A stretch of 64,000 bases of DNA from Diprion similis (GCF_021155765.1 NC_060106.1:9617501-9681500), one strand, 5' to 3'; positions 1 to 12,572 are shown, counted from the first letter of the stretch. Program-made: numbers and translations. The notes: generated by a model not told the origin, from the sequence alone.

Positions 1-839
1 AAGTAAGGCTAACCCCTTAGGATTTTTGGCGAAAATTTCGACCATTTTGGAAAAAGCTGGAATCGATTCTATGAGGCACTATTCCGACGTAATTTTGCGA
101 GAGGAATCGATTAAGCGCAGTCCCAATACGCTGCGAGCGATAGCCAAAAAGTTACGGCCGAAAAACTCATGATTTTCATCGTCATTTCTCTGCTGCTGGT
201 CCTACGCTCTTTTTGATGTGTTTTCTGAGTTCCTGGGGGTCGAATTACTCTAGAAATGGTCATACAAATCGATTCCGGAACGAGAAATTTTCGGCTCCGA
301 AAATGAGCAAAAAAGTAAGGCTAACCCCTTTGGATTTTTGGCGAAAATTTCGACCATTTTGGAAAAAGCTGGAATCGATTCTATGAGGCACTATTCCGAC
401 GTAATTTTGCGAGAGGAATCGATTAGGCGCAGTCCCAATACGCTGCGAGCGATAGCTAAAAAGTTACGCCCGAAAAACTCATGATTTTCATCGTCATTTC
501 TCTGCTGCTGGTCCTACGCTCTTTTTGATGTGTTTTCTGAGTTCCTGGGGGTCGAATTACTCTAGAAATGGTCATACAAATCGATTCCGGAACGAGAAAT
601 TTCTGGCTCCAAAAATGAGCAAAAAAGTAAGGCTAACCCCTTTGGATTTTTGGCGAAAATTTCGACCATTTTGAAAAAAGATGGAATCAATTCTGTGAGG
701 CACTATTCCGACGTAATTTTGCGAGAGGAATCGATTAGGCGCAGTCCCAATACGCTGCGAGCGATAGCTAAAAAGTTACGGCCGAAAAACTCATGATTTT
801 CATCGTCATTTCTCTGCTGCTGGTCCTACGCTCTTTTTG

Positions 840-1028
840 ATGTCTTTTCTGAGTACCTGGGGGTCGAATTACTCTAAAGATGGTCATCCAAATCGATTCC
901 GAGACCAGAAATTTTTGGCTCCAAAAATGAGCAAAAAAGTAAGGCTAACCCCTTTGGATTTTTGGCGAAAATTTCGACGATTTTGGAAAAAGCTAGAATC
1001 AATTTTAAAAGGCACTATTCCCACGTAA
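840..1028 (+). other. 62-codon satellite open frame, E-type copy 1
   Basis: This frame starts at an ATG at monomer position 216, crosses the monomer boundary and ends at TAA. The 62-residue product would carry about 15 Lys and Arg. Its C-terminal part is rich in Trp, Phe and Lys (residues 40-58, DFWRKFRRFWKKLESILKG) and could form a cationic amphipathic helix. No signal peptide, cysteine pattern or known domain is visible. Ordinary monomers carry the same frame but stop earlier: B and C types by a TGA at codon 49, A and D types by a TGA at codon 57. In E monomers those sites read TGG and TTA AAA. There is no visible promoter. It may simply be chance openness of a homogenised repeat, and a translated product is unproven. 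Confidence 0.2.
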
Positions 1029-2711
1029 TTTTGCGAGAGGAATCGATTAAGCGCAGTCCCAATACGCTGCGAGCGATAGCTAAAAAGTTACGGCCGAAAA
1101 ACTCATGATTTTCATCGTCATTTCTCTGCTGCTGGTCCTACGCTCTTTTTGATGTGATTTCTGAGTTCCTGGGGGTCGAATTACTCTAGAAATGGTCATA
1201 CAAATCGATTCCGGAACGAGAAATTTTCGGCTCCGAAAATGAGCAAAAAAGTAAGGCTAACCCCTTTGGATTTTTGGCGAAAATTTCGACCATTTTGGAA
1301 AAAGCTGGAATCAATTCTGTGAGGCACTATTCCGACGTCATTTTGCGAGAGGAATCGATTAGGCGCAGTCCCAATACGCTGCGGGCTATAGCTAAAAAGT
1401 TACGGCCGAAAAACTCATGATTTTCATCGTCATTTCTCTGCTGCTGGTCCTACGCTCTTTTTGATGTGTTTTCTGAGTTCCTGGGGGTCGAATTAATCTA
1501 GAAATGGTCATACAAATCGATTCTGGAACGAGAAATTTTCGGCTCCGAAAATGAGCAAAAAAGTAAGGCTAACCCCTTTGGATTTTTGGCGAAAATTTCG
1601 ACCATTTTGGAAAAAGCTGGAATCGATTTTATGAGGCACTATTCCGACGTAATTTCGCGAGAGGAATCGATTAAGCGCAGTCCCAATACGCTGCGAGCGA
1701 TAGCTAAAAAGTTACGGCCGAAAAACTCATGATTTTCATCGTCATTCCTCTGCTGCTGGTCCTACGCTCTTTTTGATGTGTTTTCTGAGTTCCTGGGGGT
1801 CGAATTACTCTAGAAATGGTCATACAAATCGATTCCGGAACGAGAAATTTTCGGCTCCGAAAATGAGCAAAAAAGTAAGGCTAACCCCTTAGGATTTTTG
1901 GCGAAAATTTCGACCATTTTGGAAAAAGCTGGAATCGATTCTATGAGGCACTATTCCGACGTAATTTTGCGAGAGGAATCGATTAAGCGCAGTCCCAATA
2001 CGCTGCGAGCGATAGCTAAAAAGTTACGGCCGAAAAACTCATGATTTTCATCGTCATTTCTCTGCTGCTGGTCCTACGCTCTTTTTGATGTGTTTTCTGA
2101 GTTCCTGGGGGTCGAATTACTCTAGAAATGGTCATACAAATCGATTCCGGAACGAGAAATTTTCGGCTCCGAAAATGAGCAAAAAAGTAAGGCTAACCCC
2201 TTTGGATTTTTGGCGAAAATTTCGACCATTTTGGAAAAAGCTGGAATCGATTCTATGAGGCACTATTCCGACGTAATTTTGCGAGAGGAATCGATTAGGC
2301 GCAGTCCCAATACGCTGCGAGCGATAGCTAAAAAGTTACGCCCGAAAAACTCATGATTTTCATCGTCATTTCTCTGCTGCTGGTCCTACGCTCTTTTTGA
2401 TGTGTTTTCTGAGTTCCTGGGGGTCGAATTACTCTAGAAATGGTCATACAAATCGATTCCGGAACGAGAAATTTCTGGCTCCAAAAATGAGCAAAAAAGT
2501 AAGGCTAACCCCTTTGGATTTTTGGCGAAAATTTCGACCATTTTGAAAAAAGATGGAATCAATTCTGTGAGGCACTATTCCGACGTAATTTTGCGAGAGG
2601 AATCGATTAGGCGCAGTCCCAATACGCTGCGAGCGATAGCTAAAAAGTTACGGCCGAAAAACTCATGATTTTCATCGTCATTTCTCTGCTGCTGGTCCTA
2701 CGCTCTTTTTG

Positions 2712-2900
2712 ATGTCTTTTCTGAGTACCTGGGGGTCGAATTACTCTAAAGATGGTCATCCAAATCGATTCCGAGACCAGAAATTTTTGGCTCCAAAAAT
2801 GAGCAAAAAAGTAAGGCTAACCCCTTTGGATTTTTGGCGAAAATTTCGACGATTTTGGAAAAAGCTAGAATCAATTTTAAAAGGCACTATTCCCACGTAA
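2712..2900 (+). other. 62-codon satellite open frame, E-type copy 2
   Basis: This copy is predicted identical to the one starting at 840 and lies exactly 1872 bp away, inside the second copy of the six-monomer unit. Its identity is explained by that duplication, so it is not independent evidence for selection. Confidence 0.2.
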
Positions 2901-5900
2901 TTTTGCGAGAGGAATCGATTAAGCGCAGTCCCAATACGCTGCGAGCGATAGCTAAAAAGTTACGGCCGAAAAACTCATGATTTTCATCGTCATTTCTCTG
3001 CTGCTGGTCCTACGCTCTTTTTGATGTGTTTTCTGAGTTCCTGGGGGTCGAATTACTCTAGAAATGGTCATACAAATCGATTCCGGAACGAGAAATTTTC
3101 GGCTCCGAAAATGAGCAAAAAAGTAAGGCTAACCCCTTTGGATTTTTGGCGAAAATTTCGACCATTTTGAAAAAAGCTGGAATCAATTCTGTGAGGCACT
3201 ATTCCGACGTCATTTTGCGAGAGGAATCGATTAGGCGCAGTCCCAATACGCTGCGGGCTATAGCTAAAAAGTTACGGCCGAAAAACTCATGATTTTCATC
3301 GTCATTTCTCTGCTGCTGGTCCTACGCTCTTTTTGATGTGTTTTCTGAGTTCCTGGGGGTCGAATTAATCTAGAAATGGTCATACAAATCGATTCTGGAA
3401 CGAGAAATTTTCGGCTCCGAAAATGAGCAAAAAAGTAAGGCTAACCCCTTTGGATTTTTGGCGAAAATTTCGACCATTTTGGAAAAAGCTGGAATCGATT
3501 TTATGAGGCACTATTCCGACGTAATTTCGCGAGAGGAATCGATTAAGCGCAGTCCCAATACGCTGCGAGCGATAGCTAAAAAGTTACGGCCGAAAAACTC
3601 ATGATTTTCATCGTCATTTCTCTGCTGCTGGTTCTACGCTCTTTTTGATGTGTTTTCTGAGTTCCTGGGGGTCGAATTACTCTAGGAATGGTCATACAAA
3701 TCGATTCCGGAACGAGAAATTTTCGGCTCCGGAAATGAGCAAAAAAGTAAGGCTAACCCCTTTGGATTTTTGGCGAAAATTTCGACCATTTTGAAAAAAG
3801 ATGGAATCAGTTCTGTGAGGCACTATTCCGACGTAATTTTGCGAGAGGAATCGATTAGGCGCAGTCCCAATACGCTGCGAGCGATAGCTAAAAAGTTACG
3901 GCCGAAAAACTCATGATTTTCATCGTCATTTCTCTGCTGCTGGTCCTACGCTCTTTTTGATGTGTTATCTGAGTTCCTGGGGGTCGAATTACTCTAGAAA
4001 TGGTCATACAAATCGATTCCGGAACGAGAAATTTTCGGCTCCGAAAATGAGCAAAAAAGTAAGGCTAACCCCTTTGGATTTTTGGCGAAAATTTCGACCA
4101 TTTTGGAAAAAGCTGGAATCAATTCTGTGAGGCACTATTCCGACGTAATTTTGCGAGAGGAATCGATTAAGCGCAGTCCCAATACGCTGCGAGCGATAGC
4201 TAAAAAGTTACGGCCGAAAAACTCATGATTTTCATCGTCATTTCTCTGCTGCTGGTCCTACGCTCTTTTTGATGTGTTTTCTGAGTTCCTGGGGGTCGAA
4301 TTGCTCTAGAAATGGTCATACAAATCGATTCCGGAACGAGAAATTTTCGGCTCCAAAAATGAGCAAAAAAGTAAGGCTAACCCCTTTGGATTTTTGGCGA
4401 AAATTTCGACCATTTTGAAAAAAGCTGGAATCAATTCTGTGAGGCACTATTCCGACGTAATTTTGCGAGAGGAATCGATTAGGCGCAGTCCCAATACGCT
4501 GCGAGCGATAGCTAAAAAGTTACGGCCGAAAAACTCATGATTTTCATCGTCATTTCTCTGCTGCTGGTCCTACGCTCTTTTTGATGTGTTTTCTGAGTTC
4601 CTGGGGGTCGAATTACTCTAGAAATGGTCATACAAATCGATTCCGGAACGAGAAATTTTCGGCTCTGAAAATGAGCAAAAAAGTAAGGCTAACCCCTTTG
4701 GATTTTTGGCGAAAATACCGACCATTTTGAAAAAAGCTGGAATCAATTCTGTGAGGCACTATTCCGACGTAATTTTGCGAGAGGAATCGATTAGGCGCAG
4801 TCCCAATACGCTGCGAGCGATAGCTAAAAAGTTACGGCCGAAAAACTCATGATTTCCATCGTCATTTCTCTGCTGCCGGTCCTACGCTCTTTTTGATGTG
4901 TTTTCTGAGTTCCTGGGGGTCGAATTACTCTAGAAATGGTCATACAAATCGATTCCGGAACGAGAAATTTTCGGCTCCGAAAATGAGCAAAAAAGTAAGG
5001 CTAACCCCTTTGGATTTTTGGCGAAAATTTCGACCATTTTGGAAAAAGCTGGAATCGATTCTGTGAGGCACTATTCCAAAGTAATTTCGCGAGAGGAATC
5101 GATTGAGCGCAGTCCCAATACGCTGCGAGCGATAGCTAAAAAGTGACGGCCGAAAAACTCATGATTTACATCGTCATTTCTCTGCTGCTGGTCCTACGCT
5201 CTTTTTGATGTGTTTTCTGAGTTCCTGGGGGTCGAATTACTCTAGAAATGGTCATACAAATCGATTCCGGAACGAGAAATTTTCGGCTCCGAAAATGAGC
5301 AAAAAAGTAAGGCTAACCCCTTTGGATTTTTGGCAAAAATTTTGACCATTTTGAAAAAAGATGGAATCAATTCTGTGAGGCACTATTCCGACGTAATTTT
5401 GCGAGAGGAATCGATTAGGCGCAGTCCCAATACGCTGCGAGCGATAGCTAAAAAGTTACGGCCGAAAAACTCATGATTTTCATCGTCATTTCTCTGCTGC
5501 TGGTCCTACGCTCTTTTTGATGTGTTTTCTGAGTTCCTGGGGGTCGAATTACTCTAGAAATGGTCATACAAATCGATTCCGGAACGAGAAATTTTCGGCT
5601 CTGAAAATGAGCAAAAAAGTAAGGCTAACCCCTTTGGATTTTTGGCGAAAATTTCGACCATTTTGGAAAAAGCTGGAATCAATTCTGTGAGGCACTATTC
5701 CGACGTAATTTTGCGAGAGGAATCGATTAAGCGCAGTCCCAATACGCTGCGAGCGATAGCTAAAAAGTTACGGCCGAAAAACTCATGATTTTCATCGTCA
5801 TTTCTCTGCTGCTGGTCCTACGCTCTTTTTGATGTGTTTTCTGAGTTCCTGGGGGTCGAATTACTCTAGAAATGGTCATACAAATCGATTCCGGAACGAG

Positions 5901-6143
5901 AAATTTTCGGCTCGGAAAATGAGCAAAAAAGTAAGGCTAACCCCTTTGGATTTTTGGCGAAAATTTCGACCATTTTGGAGAAAGCTGGAATCAATTCTGT
6001 GAGGCACTATTTCGACGTAATTTTGCGAAAGGAATCGATTAAGCGCAGTCCCAATACGCTGCGAGCGATAGCTGAAAAGTTACGGCCGAAAAACTCATGA
6101 TTTTCATCGTCATTTCTCTGCTGCTGGTCCTACGCTCTTTTTG

Positions 6144-6332
6144 ATGTCTTTTCTGAGTTCCTGGGGGTCGAATTAGTCTAAAGATGGTCATCCAAATCGA
6201 TTCCGAGACCAGAAATTTTTGGCTTTAAAAATGAGCAAAAAAGTAAGGCTAACCCCTTTGGATTTTTGGCGAAAATTTCGACGATTTTGGAAAAAGCTAG
6301 AATCAATTTTAAAAGGCACTATTCCGACGTAA
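6144..6332 (+). pseudogene. E-type satellite frame with early stop
   Basis: This is the E-type junction at monomers 20-21. The frame starts at ATG 6144 but codon 11 is TAG (6174-6176), because the usual AATTACTCTA reads AATTAGTCTA. The rest of the E sequence is intact. Its 7-monomer-offset partner at 8328 lacks the stop, so the mutation arose after that duplication or was removed from the partner. Confidence 0.3.
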
Positions 6333-8327
6333 TTTTGCGAGAGGAATCGATTAAGCGCAGTCCCAATACGCTGCGAGCGATAGCTAAAAAGTTACGGCCG
6401 AAAAACTCATGATTTTCATCGTCATTTCTCTGCTGCTGGTCCTACGCTCTTTTTGATGTGTTTTCTGAGTTCCTGGGGGTCGAATTACTCTAGAAATGGT
6501 CATACGAATCGATTCCGGAACGAGAAATTTTCGGCTTCGAAAATGAGCAAAAAAGTAAGGCTAACCCCTTTGGATTTTTGGCGAAAATTTCGACCATTTT
6601 GAAAAAAGCTGTAATCAATTCTGTGAGGCACTATTCCGACGTAATTTTGCGAGAGGAATCGATTAGGCGCAGTCCCAATACGCTGCGAGCGATAGCTAAA
6701 AAGTTACGGCCGGAAAACTCATGATTTTCATCGTCATTTCTCTGCTGCTGGTCCTACGCTCTTTTTGATGTGTTTTCTGAGTTCCTGGGGGTCGAATTAC
6801 TCTAGAAATGGTCATACGAATCGATTCCGGAACGAGAAATTTTCGGCTTCGAAAATGAGCAAAAAAGTAAGGCTAACCCCTTTGGATTTTTGGCGAAAAT
6901 TTCGACCATTTTGAAAAAAGCTGGAATCAATTCTGTGAGGCACTATTCCGTCGTAATTTTGCGAGAGGAATCGATTAGGCGCAGTCCCAATACGCTGCGA
7001 GCGATAGCTAAAAAGTTACGGCCGAAAAACTCATGATTTTCATCGTCATTTCTCTGCTGCTGGTCCTACGCTCTTTTTGATGTGTTTTCTGAGTTCCTGG
7101 GGGTCGAATTACTCTAGAAATGGTCATACAAATCGATTCCGGAACGAGAAATTTTCGGCTCCGAAAATGAGCAAAAAAATAAGGCTAACCCCTTTGGATT
7201 TTTGGCGAAAATTTCCACCATTTTGGAAAAAGCTGGAATCGATTCTATGAGGCACTATTCCGACGTAATTTTGCGAGAGGAATCGATTAAGCGCAGTCCC
7301 AATACGCTGCGAGCGATAGCTAAAAAGTTACGGCCGAAAAACTCATGATTTTCATCGTCATTTCTCTGCTGCTGGTCCTACGCTCTTTTTGATGTGTTTT
7401 CTGAGTTCCTGGGGGTCAAATTACTCTAGAAATGGTCATACAAATCGATTCCGGATCGAGAAATTTTCGGCTCCGAAAATGAGCAAAAAAGTAAGGCTAA
7501 CCCCTTTGGATTTTTGGCGAAAATTTCGACCATTTTGAAAAAAGCTGGAATCAATTCTGTGAGGCACTATTCCGACGTAATTTTGCGAGAGGAATCGATT
7601 AGGCGCAGTCCCAATACGCTGCGAGCGATAGCTAAAAAGTTACGGCCGAAAAACTCATGATTTTCATCGTCATTTCTCTGCTGCTGGTCCTACGCTCTTT
7701 TTGATGTGTTTTCTGAGTTCCTGGGGGTCGAATTACTCTAGAAATGGTCATACAAATCGATTCCGGAACGAGAAATTTTCGGCTCTGAAAATGAGCAAAA
7801 AAGTAAGGCTAACCCCTTTGGATTTTTGGCGAAAATTTCGACCATTTTGGAAAAAGCTGGAATCAATTCTGTGAGGCACTATTCCGACGTAATTTTGCGA
7901 AAGGAATCGATTAAGCGCAGTCCCAATACGCTGCGAGCGATAGCTAAAAAGTTACGGCCGAAAAACTCATGATTTTCATCGTCATTTCTCTGCTGCTGGT
8001 CCTACGCTCTTTTTGATGTGTTTTCTGAGTTCCTGGGGGTCGAATTACTCTAGAAATGGTCATACAAATCGATTCCGGAACGAGAAATTTTCGGCTCGGA
8101 AAATGAGCAAAAAAGTAAGGCTAACCCCTTTGGATTTTTGGCGAAAATTTCGACCATTTTGGAAAAAGCTGGAATCAATTCTGTGAGGCACTATTTCGAC
8201 GTAATTTTGCGAAAGGAATCGATTAAGCGCAGTCCCAATACGCTGCGAGCGATAGCTGAAAAGTTACGGCCGAAAAACTCATGATTTTCATCGTCATTTC
8301 TCTGCTGCTGGTCCTACGCTCTTTTTG

Positions 8328-8516
8328 ATGTCTTTTCTGAGTTCCTGGGGGTCGAATTACTCTAAAGATGGTCATCCAAATCGATTCCGAGACCAGAAAT
8401 TTTTGGCTTTAAAAATGAGCAAAAAAGTAAGGCTAACCCCTTTGGATTTTTGGCGAAAATTTCGACGATTTTGGAAAAAGCTAGAATCAATTTTAAAAGG
8501 CACTATTCCGACGTAA
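8328..8516 (+). other. 62-codon satellite open frame, E-type copy at 8.4 kb
   Basis: This open copy differs from the one at 840 by Ser for Thr at residue 6 and Leu for Pro at residue 28. The second change is part of the GGCTTTAAAAATG variant shared with the broken copy at 6144. Confidence 0.2.
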
Positions 8517-11500
8517 TTTTGCGAGAGGAATCGATTAAGCGCAGTCCCAATACGCTGCGAGCGATAGCTAAAAAGTTACGGCCGAAAAACTCATGATTTT
8601 CATCGTCATTTCTCTGCTGCTGGTCCTACGCTCTTTTTGATGTGTTTTCTGAGTTCCTGGGGGTCGAATTACTCTAGAAATGGTCATACGAATCGATTCC
8701 GGAACGTGAAATTTTCGGCTTCGAAAATGAGCAAAAAAGTAAGGCTAACCCCTTTGGATTTTTAGCGAAAATTTCGACCATTTTGAAAAAAGCTGTAATC
8801 AATTCTGTGAGGCACTATTCCGACGTAATTTTGCGAGAGGAATCGATTAGGCGCAGTCCCAATACGCTGCGAGCCATAGCTAAAAAGTTACGGCCGGAAA
8901 ACTCATGATTTTCATCGTCATTTCTCTGCTGCTGGTCCTACGCTCTTTTTGATGTGTTTTCTGAGTTCCTGGGGGTCGAATTACTCTAGAAATGGTCATA
9001 CGAATCGATTCCGGACCGAGAAATTTTCGGCTTCGAAAATGAGCAAAAAAGTAAGGCTAACCCCTTTGGATTTTTGGCGAAAATTTCGACCATTTTGAAA
9101 AAAGCTGGAATCAATTCTGTGAGGCACTATTCCGTCGTAATTTTGCGAGAGGAATCGATTAGGCGCAGTCCCAATACGCTGCGAGCGATAGCTAAAAAGT
9201 TACGGCCGAAAAACTCATGATTTTCATCGTCATTTCTCTGCTGCTGGTCCTACGCTCTTTTTGATGTGTTTTCTGAGTTCCTGGGGGTCGAATTACTCTA
9301 GAAATGGTCATACAAATCGATTCCGGAACGAGAAATTTTCGGCTCCGAAAATGAGCAAAAAAGTAAGGCTAACCCCTTTGGATTTTTGGCGAAAATTTCG
9401 ACCATTTTGAAAAAAGATGGAATCAATTCTGTGAGGCACTATTCCGACGTAATTTTGCGAGAGGAATCGATTAGGCGCAGTCCCAATACGCTGCGAGCGA
9501 TAGCTAAAAAGTTACGGCCGAAAAACTCATGATTTTCATCGTCATTTCTCTGCTGCTGGTCCTACGCTCTTTTTGATGTGTTTTCTTAGTTCCTGGGGGT
9601 CGAATTACTCTAGAAATGGTCATACAAATCGATTCCCGAACGAGAAATTTTCGGCTCCGAAAATGAGCAAAAAAGTAAGGCTAACCCCTTTGGATTTTTG
9701 GCGAAAATTTCGACCATTTTGAAAAAAGATGGAATCAATTCTGTGAGGCACTATTCCGACGTAATTTTGCGAGAGGAATCGATTAGGCGCAGTCCCAATA
9801 CGCTGCGAGCGATAGCTGAAAAGTTACGGCCGAAAAACTCATGATTTTCATCGTCATTTCTCTGCTGCTGGTCCTACGCTCTTTTTGATGTGTTTTCTGA
9901 GTTCCTGGGGGTCGAATTACTCTAGAAATGGTCATACAAATCGATTCCGGAACGAGAAATTTTCGGCTCCGAAAATGAGCAAAAAAGTAAGGCTAACCCC
10001 TTTGGATTTTTGGCGGAAATTTCGACCATTTTGAAAAAAGATGGAATCAATTCTGTGAGGCACTATTCCGACGTAATTTTGCGAGAGGAATCGATTAGGC
10101 GCAGTCCCAATACGCTGCGAGCGATAGCTAAAAAGTTACGGCCGAAAAACTCATGATTTTCATCGTCATTTCTCTGCTGCTGGTCCTACGCTCTTTTTGA
10201 TGTGTTTTCTGAGTTCCTGGGGGTCGAATTACTCTAGAAATGGTCATACAAATCGATTCCGGATCGAGAAATTTTCGGCTCCGAAAATGAGCAAAAAAGT
10301 AAGGCTAACCCCTTTGGATTTTTGGCGAAAATTTCGACCATTTTGAAAAAAGCTGGAATCAATTCTGTGAGGCACTATTCCGACGTAATTTTGCGAGAGG
10401 AATCGATTAGGCGCAGTCCCAATACGCTGCGAGCGATAGCTAAAAAGTTACGGCCGAAAAACTCATGATTTTCATCGTCATTTCTCTGCTGCTGGTCCTA
10501 CGCTCTTTTTGATGTGTTTTCTGAGTTCCTGGGGGTCGAATTACTCTAGAAATGGTCATACGAATCGATTCCGGAACGAGAAATTTTCGGCTTCGAAAAT
10601 GAGCAAAAAAGTAAGGCTAACCCCTTTGGATTTTTGGCGAAAATTTCGACCATTTTGAAAAAAGCTGTAATCAATTCTGTGAGGCACTATTCCGACGTAA
10701 TTTTGCGAGAGGAATCGATTGGGCGCAGTCCCAATACGCTGCGAGCGATAGCTAAAAAGTTACGGCCGGAAAACTCATGATTTTCATCGTCATTTCTCTG
10801 CTGCTGGTCCTACGCTCTTTTTGATGTGTTTTCTGAGTTCCTGGGGGTCGAATTACTCTAGAAATGGTCATACGAATCGATTCCGGACCGAGAAATTTTC
10901 GGCTTCGAAAATGAGCAAAAAAGTAAGGCTAACCCCTTTGGATTTTTGGCGAAAATTTCGACCATTTTGAAAAAAGCTGGAATCAATTCTGTGAGGCACT
11001 ATTCCGTCGTAATTTTGCGAGAGGAATCGATTAGGCGCAGTCCCAATACGCTGCGAGCGATAGCTAAAAAGTTACGGCCGAAAAACTCATGATTTTCATC
11101 GTCATTTCTCTGCTGCTGGTCCTACGCTCTTTTTGATGTGTTTTCTGAGTTCCTGGGGGTCGAATTACTCTAGAAATGGTCATACAAATCGATTCCGGAA
11201 CGAGAAATTTTCGGCTCCGAAAATGAGCAAAAAAGTAAGGCTAACCCCTTTGGATTTTTGGCGAAAATTTCGACCATTTTGGAAAAAGCTGGAATCGATT
11301 CTATGAGGCACTATTCCGACGTAATTTTGCGAGAGGAATCGATTAAGCGCAGTCCCAATACGCTGCGAGCGATAGCTAAAAAGTTACGGCCGAAAAACTC
11401 ATGATTTTCATCGTCATTTCTCTGCTGCTGGTCCTACGCTCTTTTTGATGTGTTTTCTGAGTTCCTGGGGGTCAAATTACTCTAGAAATGGTCATACAAA

Positions 11501-12383
11501 TCGATTCCGGATCGAGAAATTTTCGGCTCCGAAAATGAGCAAAAAAGTAAGGCTAACCCCTTTGGATTTTTGGCGAAAATTTCGACCATTTTGAAAAAAG
11601 CTGGAATCAATTCTGTGAGGCACTATTCCGACGTAATTTTGCGAGAGGAATCGATTAGGCGCAGTCCCAATACGCTGCGAGCGATAGCTAAAAAGTTACG
11701 GCCGAAAAACTCATGATTTTCATCGTCATTTCTCTGCTGCTGGTCCTACGCTCTTTTTGATGTGTTTTCTGAGTTCCTGGGGGTCGAATTACTCTAGAAA
11801 TGGTCATACAAATCGATTCCGGAACGAGAAATTTTCGGCTCCGAAAATGAGCAAAAAAGTAAGGTTAACCCCTTTGGATTTTTGGCGAAAATTTCGACCA
11901 TTTTGAAAAAAGCTGGAATCAATTCTGTGAGGCACTATTCCGACGTAATTTTGCGAGAGGAATCGATTAGGCGCAGTCCCAATACGCTGCGAGCGATAGC
12001 TAAAAAGTTACGGCCGAAAAACTCATGATTTTCATCGTCATTTCTCTGCTGCTGGTCCTACGCTCTTTTTGATGTGTTTTCTGAGTTCCTGGGGGTCGAA
12101 TTACTCTAGAAATGGTCATACAAATCGAATCCGGAACGAGAAATTTTCGGCTCTGAAAATGAGCAAAAAAGTAAGGCTAACCCCTTTGGATTTTTGGCGA
12201 AAATTTCGACCATTTTGGAAAAAGCTGGAATCAATTCTGTGAGGCACTATTCCGACGTAATTTTGCGAGAGAAATCGATTAAGCGCAGTCCCAATACGCT
12301 GCGAGCGATAGCTGAAAAGTTATGGCCGAAAAACTCATGATTTTCATCGTCATTTCTCTGCTGCTGGTCCTACGCTCTTTTTG

Positions 12384-12572
12384 ATGTCTTTTCTGAGTTA
12401 CTGGGGGTCGAATTACTCTAAAGATGGTCATTCAAATCGATTCCGAGACCAAAAATTTTTGGCTCCAAAAATGAGCAAAAAAGTAAGGCTAACCCCTTTG
12501 GATTTTTGGCGAAAATTTTGACGATTTTGGAAAAAGCTAGAATCAATTTTAAAAGGCACTATTCCGACGTAA
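12384..12572 (+). pseudogene. E-type satellite frame with late stop
   Basis: This is the E-type junction at monomers 40-41. The frame is open from ATG 12384 to codon 45. At codon 46 the usual TTTCGACG reads TTTTGACG and creates a TGA (12519-12521). It is one of two broken frames among seven E-type junctions. Confidence 0.3.

Larger units (their letters stand above)
1..3744 (+). repeat. Six-monomer higher-order repeat, two tandem copies (1872 bp each)
   Basis: Bases 1-1872 and 1873-3744 carry the same order of six monomer variants. Each copy starts with the rare CCCCTTAGG form, followed by an ACGCCCGAAAAAC monomer, a B monomer, an E monomer, a monomer with GACGTCATTTT and GCGGGCTATA, and an A-like monomer with GATTTTATGAGG. 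Only a few single-base differences separate the two copies, for example GTGATTTCTG against GTGTTTTCTG after the E monomer. Such high identity between 1.9-kb units points to a recent duplication by unequal exchange. Confidence 0.93.
5617..9360 (+). repeat. Higher-order repeat with a seven-monomer (2184 bp) offset
   Basis: Monomers 19-23 (5617-7176) recur as monomers 26-30 (7801-9360). The shared markers are CTCGGAAAATG, CACTATTTCGACG with GCGAAAGG, AGCTGAAAAG, GGCTTTAAAAATG before an E monomer, then GCTGTAATC, then CCGTCGTAATT. Monomers 24-25 and 31 differ, so the block is a duplication whose surroundings were later reshuffled. Monomers 22-25 (6553-7800) recur once more as 35-38 (10609-11856), a 13-monomer offset, with the shared GGGTCAAATTAC and GGATCGAG markers. 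Confidence 0.85.
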
